A program made the position numbers and the translations under genes. Below, one piece after another: positions 50,455 to 60,162 of a DNA stretch of 64,000 bases. Under the pieces are notes generated by a model. That model had not been told where the DNA came from. It saw only the letters and a program-made list of their open reading frames with translations, and did no database searches. The DNA is from Phymatolithon calcareum (lineage: Eukaryota > Rhodophyta > Florideophyceae > Hapalidiales): assembly GCA_977006965.1 (NCBI GenBank), contig OZ345382.1, forward strand, positions 1,178,001-1,242,000. The letters are read 5' to 3'. Each line of letters opens with the position of its first letter. Within the stretch, counting starts at the first letter, position 1.

Positions 50455-53400
50455 GAAAAAGTGGCGTTTGGCAACCTTTAATGTTGGGGGCTCTCCAGAG
50501 ACCCGAACATACATAGACAAATTGATGAGAAACCACAATGTTGATATGGCTGCAATAACGGAAACACACTTGAGGCCAGAAGGGAAAATTCGATCCGATT
50601 TCTACTCCATCAACGTAATGCGCCCCCCTCCGCAGACAGGGCGCAACTCCGGAGGGGTTTCGCTATTCTTCCGCAAACACTGTGGAAGTCGACTGATTTT
50701 TAAACACGCAGAAAAAAAATTCCAATTAATTATCGCCCAAGTGGGAGAGATAAAAGTGGGAGCCGTCTACATATCCCCGGCGGCAAACCGAGCGGAAACC
50801 GAGAAATGCCTAGCCATGGTCAATACACACGCAAGAGGCAAGGCCATTGTTTGCGGAGATTGGAACGCTCGCCACATCAGGTGGGATCTCCGATCAAATA
50901 GGAAGGGAAACCAACTCATACGTTGTGCTACAGCCAAGAACTGGGATATTCAGACCGGGTCAGTGTTCAGCTTTCGTACCAAACGGTTCAAGAGCAACAT
51001 CGACTTCTTCGTAACAAAAGGGATTTTAACATCCTCAGTTCGCGCACCAACAGACATTTGGACCGGTAATACGCAACATCGACCGGTAACAACGAGTTTC
51101 TTAACTCGTCAAGAGCACACAAGGGATCTGAAGCCACGAATTTCCGTTAAACTCTGGAAGGACGACACAAAACAAGAAGAGCTTCGGGAAATCTACGCAA
51201 GGACCATTCCAGGAATCCGCGAGGAGCTGCAAAGTTGCCGCACAAGAGAGGATCTAGACCGACTGTACCGCAAAATCGCGGAAACTCTATGCCATCCATG
51301 GAGACAGAAAAGAAGTACCCCGCCTCGATACAAATCTTTTTGGAATTTTGAGCTGGAACGAATGTGCAAAAGGCGCAAAAAATTGTACAAGAATGCACGA
51401 AAACTAAACACAGACGAGTCTTGGCAGCGGTACTCCAGCTGTCGAGCAGAGATACGAAAACTCGTAAATCAAAGAAAGAGACAGCAATACCAAGAATTCC
51501 TCGATGAGTTGCAAGAAAAGGATGGTCCTAAGGCTATAGAACAAATATGTCGGATGCAGAAGTTGAGAACGAGAAGAACGTCAAGAAACAAGATGACTGG
51601 GCGCCCTCTGCAAAAAACGTTGTTCACAGCACACGTTTCAAAGACATGTCGAGACGATCGAGGCTGGCGGTCAAAACCCTCATACTTTGAGTGCCCAACT
51701 CAGATGCGCAATTTGATAAGGTCGGCCATCATCAAATCTCCAACCAAAAAAGCCCCAGGCCTAGACGAGGTGAAAGCGGAAATGTTGAAAGTGGATGTGG
51801 AGGGAAGCACAGATCTAGTGTTTGAGCTGTGGGCTGCATGCGGCAGGTGTGGAACTCTCCCCATGGCTTGGCTGAAAGCTCTGCTAGTCCCACTACACAA
51901 AAAAGGGGATCACGATGACCCAAAAAATTTCAGACCTATATCCCTACTGAGTCAAGTCAGAAAAATCGTGGAGGCCGCAATTGATACCCTACTCCGTCAA
52001 AGGTACAAGAACCACAACATCCAATTAGGATTCCAGAAAGGGAAGAGTACAGAGCTAGCCATCCTTCGAGCACTGGAACTGCAGAAGAGAGGGCAGAGAT
52101 GTATCGCAGTATTGGATCTGAAAGCGGCATATGACACAGTTCCAAGGAAACACCTGCAAGATCGAATGAGACTGTGTCTACCTCAGGAATTATGCGCGAT
52201 GATCGAGGTTTTTTTGGTTGCTTCATGGATATGCACAGTTGGGGATCCTCAGAAAAAGTGGTTCGTAATCGACAGGGGAGTACCGCAAGGGTCCCCGTTG
52301 AGTCCAAGCTTGTACAACTTGTTCATGGACGAGTTCGCCGAAAGAATTAGCCAAGTACCACGAGAAGTCGCCGACGTCGCAGGAGTACTGTTTGCGGACG
52401 ATGTACTCCTCACGGCTAAATCGCCTGCTGGACTGCAAAGACTTTTAGGCATTGCGTCAAAATGGGGAAAAGACCGGCAAATGACTTGGAACACGAACGC
52501 CGGAAAAAGTGAGGTTCTGTTGTCAGCGGACACGAGACCAGTTAACTTCAAGCTGTCAGGCAAAACACTAACGAAAGTCAAAGAAGTGTCATACCTTGGA
52601 ATCTCACTGAGCAGTCAGGGGGTAACCGAGACAAGAATGCTCGAGCGCATCCGGAACGCCAAGATCGCTGTGTATCAGTTAAGACCCCTTGGTGTCTCCA
52701 TGCGCGGTATTAACGCGCTTAAAGCTATCAAGGTATACAAGGCACTGATACAGCCAAGATGGGAGTATGCCATGCATCTAACACCTTGGACGCCGAGAAT
52801 CCAGACAGCTATTGAAGAGGTAGAGAGGACCTTTTTCTCTCAAGTCCTTGGACCAATCGCGAAAAACCGGTCTGCAAGACTTCGTCTTCTCTGTCGCATC
52901 CAAGCAGCTGAAGACAGGAGAATGGTTTTAGCGCTCAAAATGCTCGTGCGAGCCAAGACAAAAAAAGAGAGCCTACTGGCCGTCCCAAAGGATTGCAGAG
53001 ACGTGGATGAATTGCAATGGGTGTGTCGGGACATTGCAGCAATGCTAAGGCATGAGCAGTTCGAGAAGGCCTTGGAGTATCTTAAGCAAGGAATGTCGGC
53101 AGGATCCCTGAAAGCATCACTCATCAATGATGAAGGGGAGTCTTTGGAATCAAGCAGAAAGAGAAAGATACCGTACGATATAGTCGGAGCAATTCCAGTG
53201 ATTTTAAGGCTTCCGAAAGTACGTCATCGTCAATTGGCGGTGAAGTGGGCGTTTGGGAGATTTCCCCCACTGAGCACGACACTACTAGAAGACAAATTTG
53301 GCGAAATCATATCAAGGCTATTGCACACGGTTGAAACGTCTTTGGCGAGATACCAGCTGACCGGAGAAGAGACCAAGAAGACCGAAGAAGCACTGGACCA

Positions 53401-53542
53401 GCTACTCTTCTTTACCAGTGCCTTTTACGAGGACATGGAAGAGAAAAACAAAGGAGAAGAATTGCGAGCTCGAATCGCCGCTGAGCGCATAGAGGACTCT
53501 AAGCTTTTCCCACATCCGTCCGATGTGGGTTTTTGCAGCTAG
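50423..53542 (+). CDS. LINE A ORF2: APE endonuclease and reverse transcriptase
   Basis: 1039 codons, intact. The start ATG lies inside ORF1 in another frame. N-terminus: LATFNVGGSPETRTYIDKLM, ITETHL (Glu), GDWNARH at residues 145-151, SNIDFFVTK, HRPVTT, all APE motifs. RT: KKAPGLDEVKAEML, NFRPISLLSQVRKIVEA, VLDLKAAYD (Asp565), DRGVPQGSPLSPSLYN, LFADDVLL (FADD at 657-660). Then the thumb and a long C-terminal domain (YLGISLSSQG, PRWEYAMHLTPW, KRKIPYDIVGAIPVILRLPK). No RNase H and no CCHC. Catalytic residues present, so potentially active. Acts in the nucleus by target-primed reverse transcription. Confidence 0.92.
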   Translation: MKRTTCKMLFKKKWRLATFNVGGSPETRTYIDKLMRNHNVDMAAITETHLRPEGKIRSDFYSINVMRPPPQTGRNSGGVSLFFRKHCGSRLIFKHAEKKFQLIIAQVGEIKVGAVYISPAANRAETEKCLAMVNTHARGKAIVCGDWNARHIRWDLRSNRKGNQLIRCATAKNWDIQTGSVFSFRTKRFKSNIDFFVTKGILTSSVRAPTDIWTGNTQHRPVTTSFLTRQEHTRDLKPRISVKLWKDDTKQEELREIYARTIPGIREELQSCRTREDLDRLYRKIAETLCHPWRQKRSTPPRYKSFWNFELERMCKRRKKLYKNARKLNTDESWQRYSSCRAEIRKLVNQRKRQQYQEFLDELQEKDGPKAIEQICRMQKLRTRRTSRNKMTGRPLQKTLFTAHVSKTCRDDRGWRSKPSYFECPTQMRNLIRSAIIKSPTKKAPGLDEVKAEMLKVDVEGSTDLVFELWAACGRCGTLPMAWLKALLVPLHKKGDHDDPKNFRPISLLSQVRKIVEAAIDTLLRQRYKNHNIQLGFQKGKSTELAILRALELQKRGQRCIAVLDLKAAYDTVPRKHLQDRMRLCLPQELCAMIEVFLVASWICTVGDPQKKWFVIDRGVPQGSPLSPSLYNLFMDEFAERISQVPREVADVAGVLFADDVLLTAKSPAGLQRLLGIASKWGKDRQMTWNTNAGKSEVLLSADTRPVNFKLSGKTLTKVKEVSYLGISLSSQGVTETRMLERIRNAKIAVYQLRPLGVSMRGINALKAIKVYKALIQPRWEYAMHLTPWTPRIQTAIEEVERTFFSQVLGPIAKNRSARLRLLCRIQAAEDRRMVLALKMLVRAKTKKESLLAVPKDCRDVDELQWVCRDIAAMLRHEQFEKALEYLKQGMSAGSLKASLINDEGESLESSRKRKIPYDIVGAIPVILRLPKVRHRQLAVKWAFGRFPPLSTTLLEDKFGEIISRLLHTVETSLARYQLTGEETKKTEEALDQLLFFTSAFYEDMEEKNKGEELRARIAAERIEDSKLFPHPSDVGFCS

Positions 53543-53681
53543 GGCCACGATATACAAGATTGCGGAAGAAGCATATATGAATGTTATACTATGCTACAAG
53601 GCTGTAGCAACTGAAACGCATCTCCCTTACAGTCTAAAGAGTGTTACTGAGAGCGTTTAATAAATACTACTAAAAAAAAAA
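53543..53681 (+). terminator. LINE A 3' UTR and A tail
   Basis: About 125 bases: CTTACAGTCTAAAGAGTGTT, then GAGCGTTTAATAAATACTAC and A10. AATAAA-like AATAAAT lies just upstream of the tail. The same layout occurs in families E and F. Confidence 0.65.
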
Positions 53682-54169
53682 ACATGGAGACCCTGGATCG
53701 CAACTTGTCGGTCTATGAACTCAAGGAAGACGACAGAGTGGCAGCTGAGAAGGCATTAGATGACCTTTTGCTCTTCAGCAAAAGAATCATCGAGAGTATG
53801 CAGCATGAAGAAGAGCTGTACTGAAAGAAGAAGCGGCGCCTCGAAACTGTTACGAAGAGCAATCAAAACAACCGAACACATGCTAGGGTCCCAGATAGAA
53901 TGCCAGACATAAGAGTAGAGCCGCCCTAGCGAGGGCAACACCTGAGGAAGCCCTGCCCGTATATTCGTATGACTGCGGGGCTTTAAAAAAAATTGCAAAA
54001 AAAAAAAAGATCTGAGACGATCATCAGTAAATGCACAGAGACTTGCATGCCCATATTGTTGTACTTCTGCAAGATTTCTGCGCAATCGTAACGATGTTGT
54101 CTAGCATACCCGCTGCACGTAGCACACCCCCATCTTCACTCACCCTCTCTCGTCGTAATCCTCGTACAA

Positions 54170-54430
54170 GATGACGGCGTCGAAGCCGAAACCAGAGTAC
54201 ATCCTGAAAGCGCTCATGGCAAAGCACGATGACATCGTCAAGGACATTAACTCGCGAAAAAACGACGGCTCCAGACGAAGAAATGTGCCATGCTTCGTAT
54301 ATTAGTGTCCGCGTGAAAGCCGCTGCAAGAACAACCCGCCTGTTGTTTCTTTCCCTAAAGGATCCGGGTGGTCGACTCCGTTTTCGCACGTTCTGTCTTG
54401 CGTTAAAACGTCGGCCGAGTCGACCATAAA
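54170..54430 (+). pseudogene. hAT-1 N-terminal finger remnant
   Basis: MTASKPKPEYILKALMAKHD, then RRRNVPCFVY-stop-CPRESRCKNN and VVSFPKGSGW, matching the fragment at 25066-25314. The stop codon replaces a residue before CPR. The second Cys pair is lost (frame change). Confidence 0.55.
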
Positions 54431-54466
54431 CATTAGTGCGATGGAAGAAACGATGACACTTTATCT

Positions 54467-54727
54467 ATGGCCGATTTCTTCAAGAAACGCAAGCGCAGGC
54501 GTCGGGAACATGCGCAGTCCTACATGAACCTGGATTTTATTCTTGGCTCATCAGCCGAAATCGAACGCCTTTTTTCCCTTGGTCGTCGAATATTATCGGA
54601 TAACAGGCAAAGCATCACGCCGTTGCTCTTTGAGTCACTATTGTTTTTGAAAGTCAATAAAAGTTACTGGGATTTTCAAACTGTTGTTACTGCTATGTAC
54701 AATATACAAAGTGCTCGAGTCGCGTAA
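54467..54727 (+). pseudogene. hAT-1 transposase C-terminal dimerisation remnant
   Basis: 86 codons: YMNLDFILGSSAEIERLFSL, GRRILSDNRQSITPLLFESL, LFLKVNKSYWD. The spacing of S-E-ERLFS and LFLK-N--YWD is that of the hAT C-terminal region. The catalytic core between the finger and this part is missing. Confidence 0.75.
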
Positions 54728-54906
54728 AAGGTTGGGGAAGATGTAGAGCAGCAGGTTCTGTTAGACTTGTGACAACGTTTTCGGTTTTAAAGAGCTCCAA
54801 TACCAATACGATATTAGCAGGAGAACATCTATTGCAGTACGTGTTGCTACTCAGCGAAACTTGCCAATAGAGTACCACCATGTTGCTCCCAAGGCCTGGT
54901 CGGTAT

Positions 54907-55321
54907 ATCAGTAAAGGAGCATCTGTGACCGGTCTCGCAGAGTGCTCCAGAGTATATGGAGGGTTATTGAAGTCAAAAAAACATGAACGGTATGGTTCAG
55001 AAGGTACTCGCGGAAAAAATCACTGGTCACGCGAGCATGTCACTTTGCGTGCAATGGGTCCTGATTCGTCATCCTTCGAAGAAGACTCAGATTAAGGCAG
55101 TTGATATTGTCAACGTAACGGCAGGAAACGCTGGCGATAACATTTCAGACGCTCAGCAGCTTGAACCGCGCCAACACCGGCGAAGCGCGGTACTTCACAC
55201 GCCTGCTTACAGTACGCATCTTCTCCAATCTTCATCGCGAAACGCCCGTTTGTCGTCTACATTCAAGATCGCATACTCCTCAGAAGGGCACAAAAGTTTA
55301 TATACAACCTTGAAGATCTAA
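54907..55321 (+). pseudogene. N-terminal protein of PiggyBac-like copy 3
   Basis: SVTGLAECSRVYGGLLKSKK in one frame, then in another GMVQKVLAEKITGHASMSLC and HPSKKTQIKAVDIVNVTAGN, aligning with copy 1 (9.5-10.05 kb). One frame change near 54.98 kb. The end is Ser/Arg-rich like copy 1. Confidence 0.6.
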
Positions 55322-55860
55322 AACGCCATATTCCGGACTCTCCCATCTACGTCTTGCATGGCCCTTGGGACCCACTATAGCACCGGGAACTTGATGACAT
55401 CGCGCCAGACCGTGAGCCGAATACTGGCCCTCATGGGTGCCATAGTACAAGCGAAAAACTCTATGCTCGTTTGAAAGACGATGTTCTCTCAGTTCTGGAA
55501 AATTCGCACTTTAAAGGAAGACTTCTTAGCGGAAAATGTTGGTATTCGAGTTCATATGCAGTACGATTGCGTGATGCGATGTTTCTTCAAGTTCACCTGC
55601 CAAAAGTTGCTGCTTAAACGTCCGCTAAGCTAAGAAGAAAGGGACAAAAAGAGACTACAGTGACAGAGCTGGTTAAGAGTTTCGAAATACACGTCCTAAT
55701 GGCAAGGGTTGAGTTTGGCGTTGAGAGCGATTTTTGAAAGTCTACCAGGCCGAAGAAGTATCTCCCCGGCCCTTTTTCTTCAAAAACTGCGATGCCATTC
55801 GACGAATACCTTCGGTGGATTTCAGTAAATCCAAGTGGAAAAGGCGACATCTAGTCTGCG
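55322..55860 (+). pseudogene. transposase-like remnant of PiggyBac-like copy 3
   Basis: Equivalent of the copy 1 segment: HGPWDP...LDDIAPDREPNTG, LSVLENSHFKGRLLSGKCWY, then KETTVTELVKSFEIHVLMAR, FGVESDF-stop-KSTRPKKYLP and MPFDEYLRWISVNPSGKGDI. The MPFDEYLRWI stretch extends the similarity to PiggyBac proteins (M-R-RFD-I). Stops and frame breaks. Confidence 0.5.
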
Positions 55861-56090
55861 CTGTTTAATGGGCAAAGTTCGCTACGCTGGACTGGATGTT
55901 GCCCAGCAACTGAATATGATTTGTTTGGTTTTTGATTCTACAATCGAGCTATCTGATTACCAAGGAGTGGACAGGAATATCGCTTGCACCTGCCACTGTA
56001 CTGATAGCCACACATTCAATGATCTCTCGAGGGATATAATATACGAGGGAGTTACGGGAAAATAAAGGGGGCCGACAAGTTGCCAAGGCC
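55861..56090. other. boundary region, possible copia 5' LTR end
   Basis: No gene. The copia gag starts soon after, so a 5' LTR or its remains should lie here. AACAGTGGTAGCACCGGGCC at about 56.11 kb may be a primer-binding site (TGGTAGC...), but the LTR ends could not be found because the 3' LTR lies beyond the window. Confidence 0.3.
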
Positions 56091-56161
56091 GGTGCACAAC
56101 AGAGTTTGCAACAGTGGTAGCACCGGGCCGGTTCTGACCATCCTTGGCGTGTCAGGATGAA

Positions 56162-56870
56162 CACAAGGATACAGATTGAGAAATTGAACCGTGACATACT
56201 TCATATGGTCCAAGCAAATGGAATTGATCCTGCAGAGCAAAAAGCTCTGGAAATTCGTGACAGGGGAGGCGACTCTGGATGATGACGCCACCGTAGAAGC
56301 AAAGTAAAAGTTTAGCAACAACGGAAGTCTGGCGATGACAGAAATCACGCTGAACATAGAAGCAGTGTACTTCGCGCAGGTTGCGGCGAAGAATACAGCA
56401 AAGGAGGTATGGGACGCTATGCAGGATACACATCGTAATCAATCCATTGCCAACCAGAGAGAACTGAAGAGGAAGTTGCTCACGATCAAAATGGAAGGCA
56501 AGACTGTCCAAGAATTTGTCAACTAGATTTGTGACATTGAAAACCGACTTGCAAAAAGTGGATACAGGTTCAGTCCAGAGGACAAACGCTATGCACTTCT
56601 GGAGGGACTGCCCGAAGAATATGCAGTCATCAAGGCGGTACTCGAGAATGATTACTTAAAGGGTTTCAATTCAATTGTGGCGAGGTTGCTGATCAGGGAA
56701 GACCATCTTTTGCGAGAAAACGGAGAAGCAATGAACAATGACAAAAGTCAGGCACTGATGACGCCTATGAATCGGGGCAAGTACAACCAGAACATAATAT
56801 GTCACTTTTGCAAAAGGAAAGGGCACCCGAAGTTCAAATGCTGGAGAAACCCCAAGTCCAAATATTATAG
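56162..56870 (+). pseudogene. copia Gag with CCHC zinc knuckle
   Basis: KLWKFVTGEATLDDDATVEA (copia gag start), then AKEVWDAMQDTHRNQSIANQ and RELKRKLLTIKMEGKTVQEF, typical of UBN2/gag. CHFCKRKGHPKFKCW is the CCHC knuckle. Stops at about 56305 and 56524 break the frame. Gag forms the virus-like particle; here non-functional. Confidence 0.8.
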
Positions 56871-57613
56871 GCCGGGGTGGGCCAAAGGGGACAAAGATGA
56901 CAGGCAAGGATCATCGCATATCGCATTCATGTCCACGCACGACAGCAGCGCAGATTGGTTCCTCGACAGCTGCACATCGCAACACATGTGCCGCGACAAG
57001 GCCATCATGCACTCATACTATAAATCAGATGACACTATTGGCACGGCTGCCGAAGGACAGCACGTCGAAGTTAAGGGATTCGGGACTGTGCATCTGAAGT
57101 GCGAAGTTAACGGCAGCGTAATCCACTTGGAGCTGAAGTGCTTAGCATACACACCCATGTCACGTGCAAATCTCATATCGGTTGCGAAAATGCAGAGGCA
57201 AGGGGTTAGCATCACTTTCCCAGCCAACATGCAAACAGTTGTCGCTAAGTACAACGCAAAGGAAATTTTGATGGGTACAGCGGAGAGGTGAAACATTTAT
57301 AAGGTAATGAAAGTAAATCCAGTCGGCCCACCGAACGGAATAGCTGCAGTGCCAGGCCGAAAAGAGACGACGCTGGACCTCATGCACATGAGGTTGGGGC
57401 ATGTAAATGCTGGAACGATCGCGAAAATGCGAAGGGAACAAGTGGTATTGGGACTAGAAAATACTGTCCGGAGCAACTTGGCCAAGGTTAGTGACAGGTG
57501 TCCTGAAGGAAAGACTTGCAAGCTACCTCACAGAAATATAATACGTGAATCTAAACCTCGGTTAGTTCTGCTGCACGCAGATCTCATCGGACCCATAACA
57601 CCAACATCTATCG
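56870..57613 (+). pseudogene. copia protease and pre-integrase region
   Basis: WFLDSCTSQHM is the protease active-site block (D-S-C where D-S-G/A is usual). LDLMHMRLGHVNAGTIAKMR is the GAG-pre-integrase H-H-C-C zinc region (LGH; C in CPEGKTC). HADLIGPITPTSI begins the integrase core, with its first catalytic Asp. A stop at 57289 interrupts it. Cut by LINE B at 57613. Confidence 0.75.
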
Positions 57614-59110
57614 TCTGGTGTCCAGAATGAGACAGGTACTGCCACCAAAGCTATGCGCTGTGACAGAAGCATTCTTGACACCGTCCTGGGTGTCAACCAT
57701 CGGAGATACTGATAAGAACTGGTTTCTAGTGGACAGAGGAGTACCACAGGGGTCCCCTCTCAGTCCAAGTCTATACAACATCTTCATGGACGAGTTTGCG
57801 GAACGCATGGGAGAAGTGCCCAGAGATTGGGCCGACGTTCCTTCAATCCTCTTCGCAGACAACGTAATTCTCCTAGCGAAATCACCTTCCGCTCTGCAGG
57901 GATTGCTAGACAAAGCCACTCAATGGGCCAAGAACGCGGGATGAAATGGAACACGAAACAAGGAAAAAGCGAGATACTTGAATCGGATGAGACAGCGCGC
58001 TTGACATTCCAGCTGGCTAATAAGGCCCTCGCGCATGTCGCGGAAGTCACCTACCTCGGAGTATCCCTAGGACCGGAGGGGGTTACAGATACACTGATGT
58101 TGCAACGCCTCAAGAAGGCTAGGATAGCTCTGTACAACCTCCGTGCACTAGGGGTATTCAAGAAGGGAATTGACATACATAAATGCATCCAAGTATACAA
58201 GGCATTAATCCAGCCACGCTGGGAGTACGCTATGCACTTAACACCGTGGACAGAAAATGTCCAGAGCGCGGTCAAGGAAGTTGACTAAACGTTTTTCAGA
58301 CAAGTCTTCGGGCCACTGGCACGAGGAAAGACGGATAGACTTCGCCTAATATGTCGAATCCAAGCTGCTTCCCATCGACGGGAAATACTAGCTTTCAAGA
58401 TGCTGAGAAGGACCATAGCGAAGAAAGAAAAGTGTCTGGAGCAAATACCAGAGAGAAGGAATTCAGAAGAGCTTCAAGCCACAAGTAACAACATCACATC
58501 GATGGAAACCAGAGAACCGTTTCATGAAGCGATGAAGCACATAATAGAGAACTAATCTGCAGAAGAACTCCGATCAGCATTCCTGACAAAGGAAAGAGAG
58601 AGCGTTGAATCAAAGAGAAAGAGGAAAATTCCGTACGACAAGACAAGAGAACTCCCCGCAATACTCAAATTTCCACAACTGAAACACAGGCAACTGGCGG
58701 TTCAGTACGCCTTTGGAAGATTTCCCCAAGTGTCTACCACACTGATGGCAGATAGATTCGGAAACAAAGTCAGACAGCACATGGAGACCCTGGATCGCAA
58801 CTTGTCGGTCTATGAACTCAAGGAAGACGACAGAGCGGCAACTGAGAAGGCATTAGATGACCTTTTGCTCTTCAGCAAAAGAATTATCGAGAGTATGCAG
58901 CATGAAGAAGACCTGCACTGAAAGAAGAAGCGACGCCTCGAAAGTTTCGAAACTGCTACGAAGAGCAATCAAAACAACCGAACACATGCTAGGGTCTCAG
59001 ATAGAATGCTAGACATAAGAGTAGAGCCGCCCTAGCGAGGGCAACACCTGAGGAAGCCCTGCCCGTATATTCGTATGACTGCGGGGCTTTAAAAAAATTG
59101 CAATAAAAAA
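57614..59110 (+). mobile_element. family B LINE in the copia integrase, 12-bp TSD
   Basis: CAACATCTATCG at 57602-57613 and 59111-59122. 5' truncated within the RT. Almost identical to 60870-62447, but with stops, e.g. after VKEVD (about 58286) and at about 58554. Ends with the B 3' UTR and CAATAAAAAA. Confidence 0.93.
57618..58288 (+). pseudogene. family B LINE RT fragment (FADN)
   Basis: VDRGVPQGSPLSPSLYNIFM, then ILFADNVILLAKSP, where FADD is expected. After a frame change at about 57935 (a missing base relative to the other copy) it continues WNTKQGKSEILE, VSLGPEGVTDTLML, PRWEYAMHLTPW. The remainder (58.29-58.92 kb) matches the C-terminal domain, with two stops. Confidence 0.8.
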
Positions 59111-59122
59111 CAACATCTATCG

Positions 59123-59352
59123 GAGGCGCCAAGTACGTGCTCGGCGTGATTGACGATGTGAGTGGCGCTTCCTGGGTCCGCTTCTTGAGGAAGAAAAGCG
59201 AAACATCCCGTACTCTCGTTGCCCTCATCAATCGCATGGAGACGATCACCGGCAGTTCAGTCAAGCATATCCGCAGTAACGGTGAAATGGAATTTTTCAG
59301 TAATGCTGTGAAAGATTTTTTGGAGCGGAAAGGAATTGCACACCAAGTCACC
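59123..59352 (+). pseudogene. copia integrase core, middle part
   Basis: YVLGVIDDVSGASWVRFLRK, then HIRSNGEMEFFSNAVKDFLE, GIAHQVTA. The block normally reading R-S/T-D-N-G-x-EF lacks the D, so the second catalytic aspartate is lost. The solo LTR interrupts directly after GIAHQVTA; the sequence continues at 60163 (PYSPQSNGKAE). Confidence 0.8.
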
Positions 59353-59356
59353 GCAC

Positions 59357-60158
59357 TGTCGCGTATACAACGCGAGCGCTTGATAGCAACAGAAACAGGA
59401 GCAGCAGCTCCACAGCGGACACCAGCCGCTACTTTACTTCACTTCAACCTCGTTCGCCAAACCGAGCAGACAGCTCGATTAAACACAGCAACACCAACCG
59501 ACCAACACAGATCGATAACACAGCTGTAGAACCCACACCTCCGGTCCTTCCTCCTTGTCCTAGCCCGTCCATGGTCCGCGCTTAAATACCTTCCACACCC
59601 ACGACACGCGGGGAACTGCCCCGGCATCTGCAGGGGTATGGCAGCGGTCGCGTGAGCGCACAGCGACCGCACCAGAGCGACAAACATGTGCTCAAAACAT
59701 CCCGTGCGCAACGGAAACGCCAACCGGAAATCCCCTTCCGGTACTCAATTCAGGGCCACTGGCGCACGCGGTCGACACGCGCGCCGCCCATTAATTACTC
59801 TCGTACACGACCGTGAAACTCACGTCGCCATCGCGCCACTGCCGTGAGCGCTAGCGCCGCCTCTTGCAAGATTCAGACCGACGCGCCCAATTCACTGTGT
59901 CAGTCCGCCCTGCGCATCCCAAGCCGTCATTCCCGCATTCCCACGGCCGTCCACACGCCGCCTCGCGTATGCCACTCGCATGGGCGCCACGAGTAAATTG
60001 TCGAGATAGCAAGCGCGGGGAATCACGGTTCGCAACCGAAGTCCATACGAGAGCAATTCCAACAGTTCCACGATTAGATTGACCGTTACCCGCTCGACGG
60101 ACACGTATGACACCCGCGACGGCCTTGCTTACAGGTACCAGGTTTCTTATCCGCAACA
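59357..60158. mobile_element. solo LTR, 802 bp, 4-bp TSD
   Basis: Starts TGTCGCGTATACAACGCGAG and ends TTCTTATCCGCAACA: TGT...ACA termini. GCAC is duplicated on both sides (59353-59356, 60159-60162). Excision restores the copia reading VTA-PYSPQSNG exactly. GC-rich, no real coding. A TTAAATACC at about 59582 might be a TATA-like box. Arises by recombination between the two LTRs of a full element; the family is not otherwise present. Confidence 0.85.
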
Positions 60159-60162
60159 GCAC

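Larger units (their letters stand above)
48721..53681 (+). mobile_element. full-length family A LINE, 15-bp TSD
   Basis: ACATGGAGACCCTGG at 48706-48720 and 53682-53696. 4961 bp: 5' UTR of 135 bp, ORF1 (48856-50454), ORF2 (50423-53542), 3' UTR of about 125 bp (GAAACGCATCTCCCTTACAG; GAGCGTTTAATAAATACTAC) and A tail. The perfect TSD and an intact ORF2 mean a recent insertion. APE + RT without RNase H; clade not determined. Confidence 0.93.
48370..54007 (+). mobile_element. family B LINE, 5'-truncated, carrying LINE A, 14-bp TSD
   Basis: AGATCTGAGACGAT at 48356-48369 and 54008-54021. Own sequence: 48370-48720 and 53697-54007, joined across LINE A at CATGGAGACCCTGG-ATCGCAACTTG, which restores the ORF2 C-terminus. 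Ends with the B 3' UTR (CGTATGACTGCGGGGCTTTA) and a 13-A tail. Confidence 0.9.
48242..54898 (+). mobile_element. hAT-1 element carrying nested LINEs
   Basis: Starts CAGGCCTTGGGAGTAACATA; ends complement of CAGGCCTTGGGAGCAACATG. The flanking 8-mers GTCGGTAC (48234-48241) and GTCGGTAT (54899-54906) match 7 of 8. Own sequence: 48242-48369 and 54008-54898, with BED-finger and dimerisation remnants in the right part. Without the LINE it would be about 1.0 kb, so also an internally deleted hAT. Confidence 0.85.
47988..55860 (+). mobile_element. PiggyBac-like copy 3, outermost shell of a four-level nest
   Basis: The left end is CTAGTGTCTATTCGACGGAC followed by CCTCAATTGAAGG (47.99-48.02 kb). 48.03-48.24 kb aligns with the N-terminal region of copy 1 (GAGAAAAAGACCGGCCGCGT versus GAGAAAAAGACCCGCGCCGA). 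It is cut by hAT-1 (48242-54898) and resumes at 54907 with coding sequence. The right end is not found; the homologous reading ends near 55.86 kb. Confidence 0.55.
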
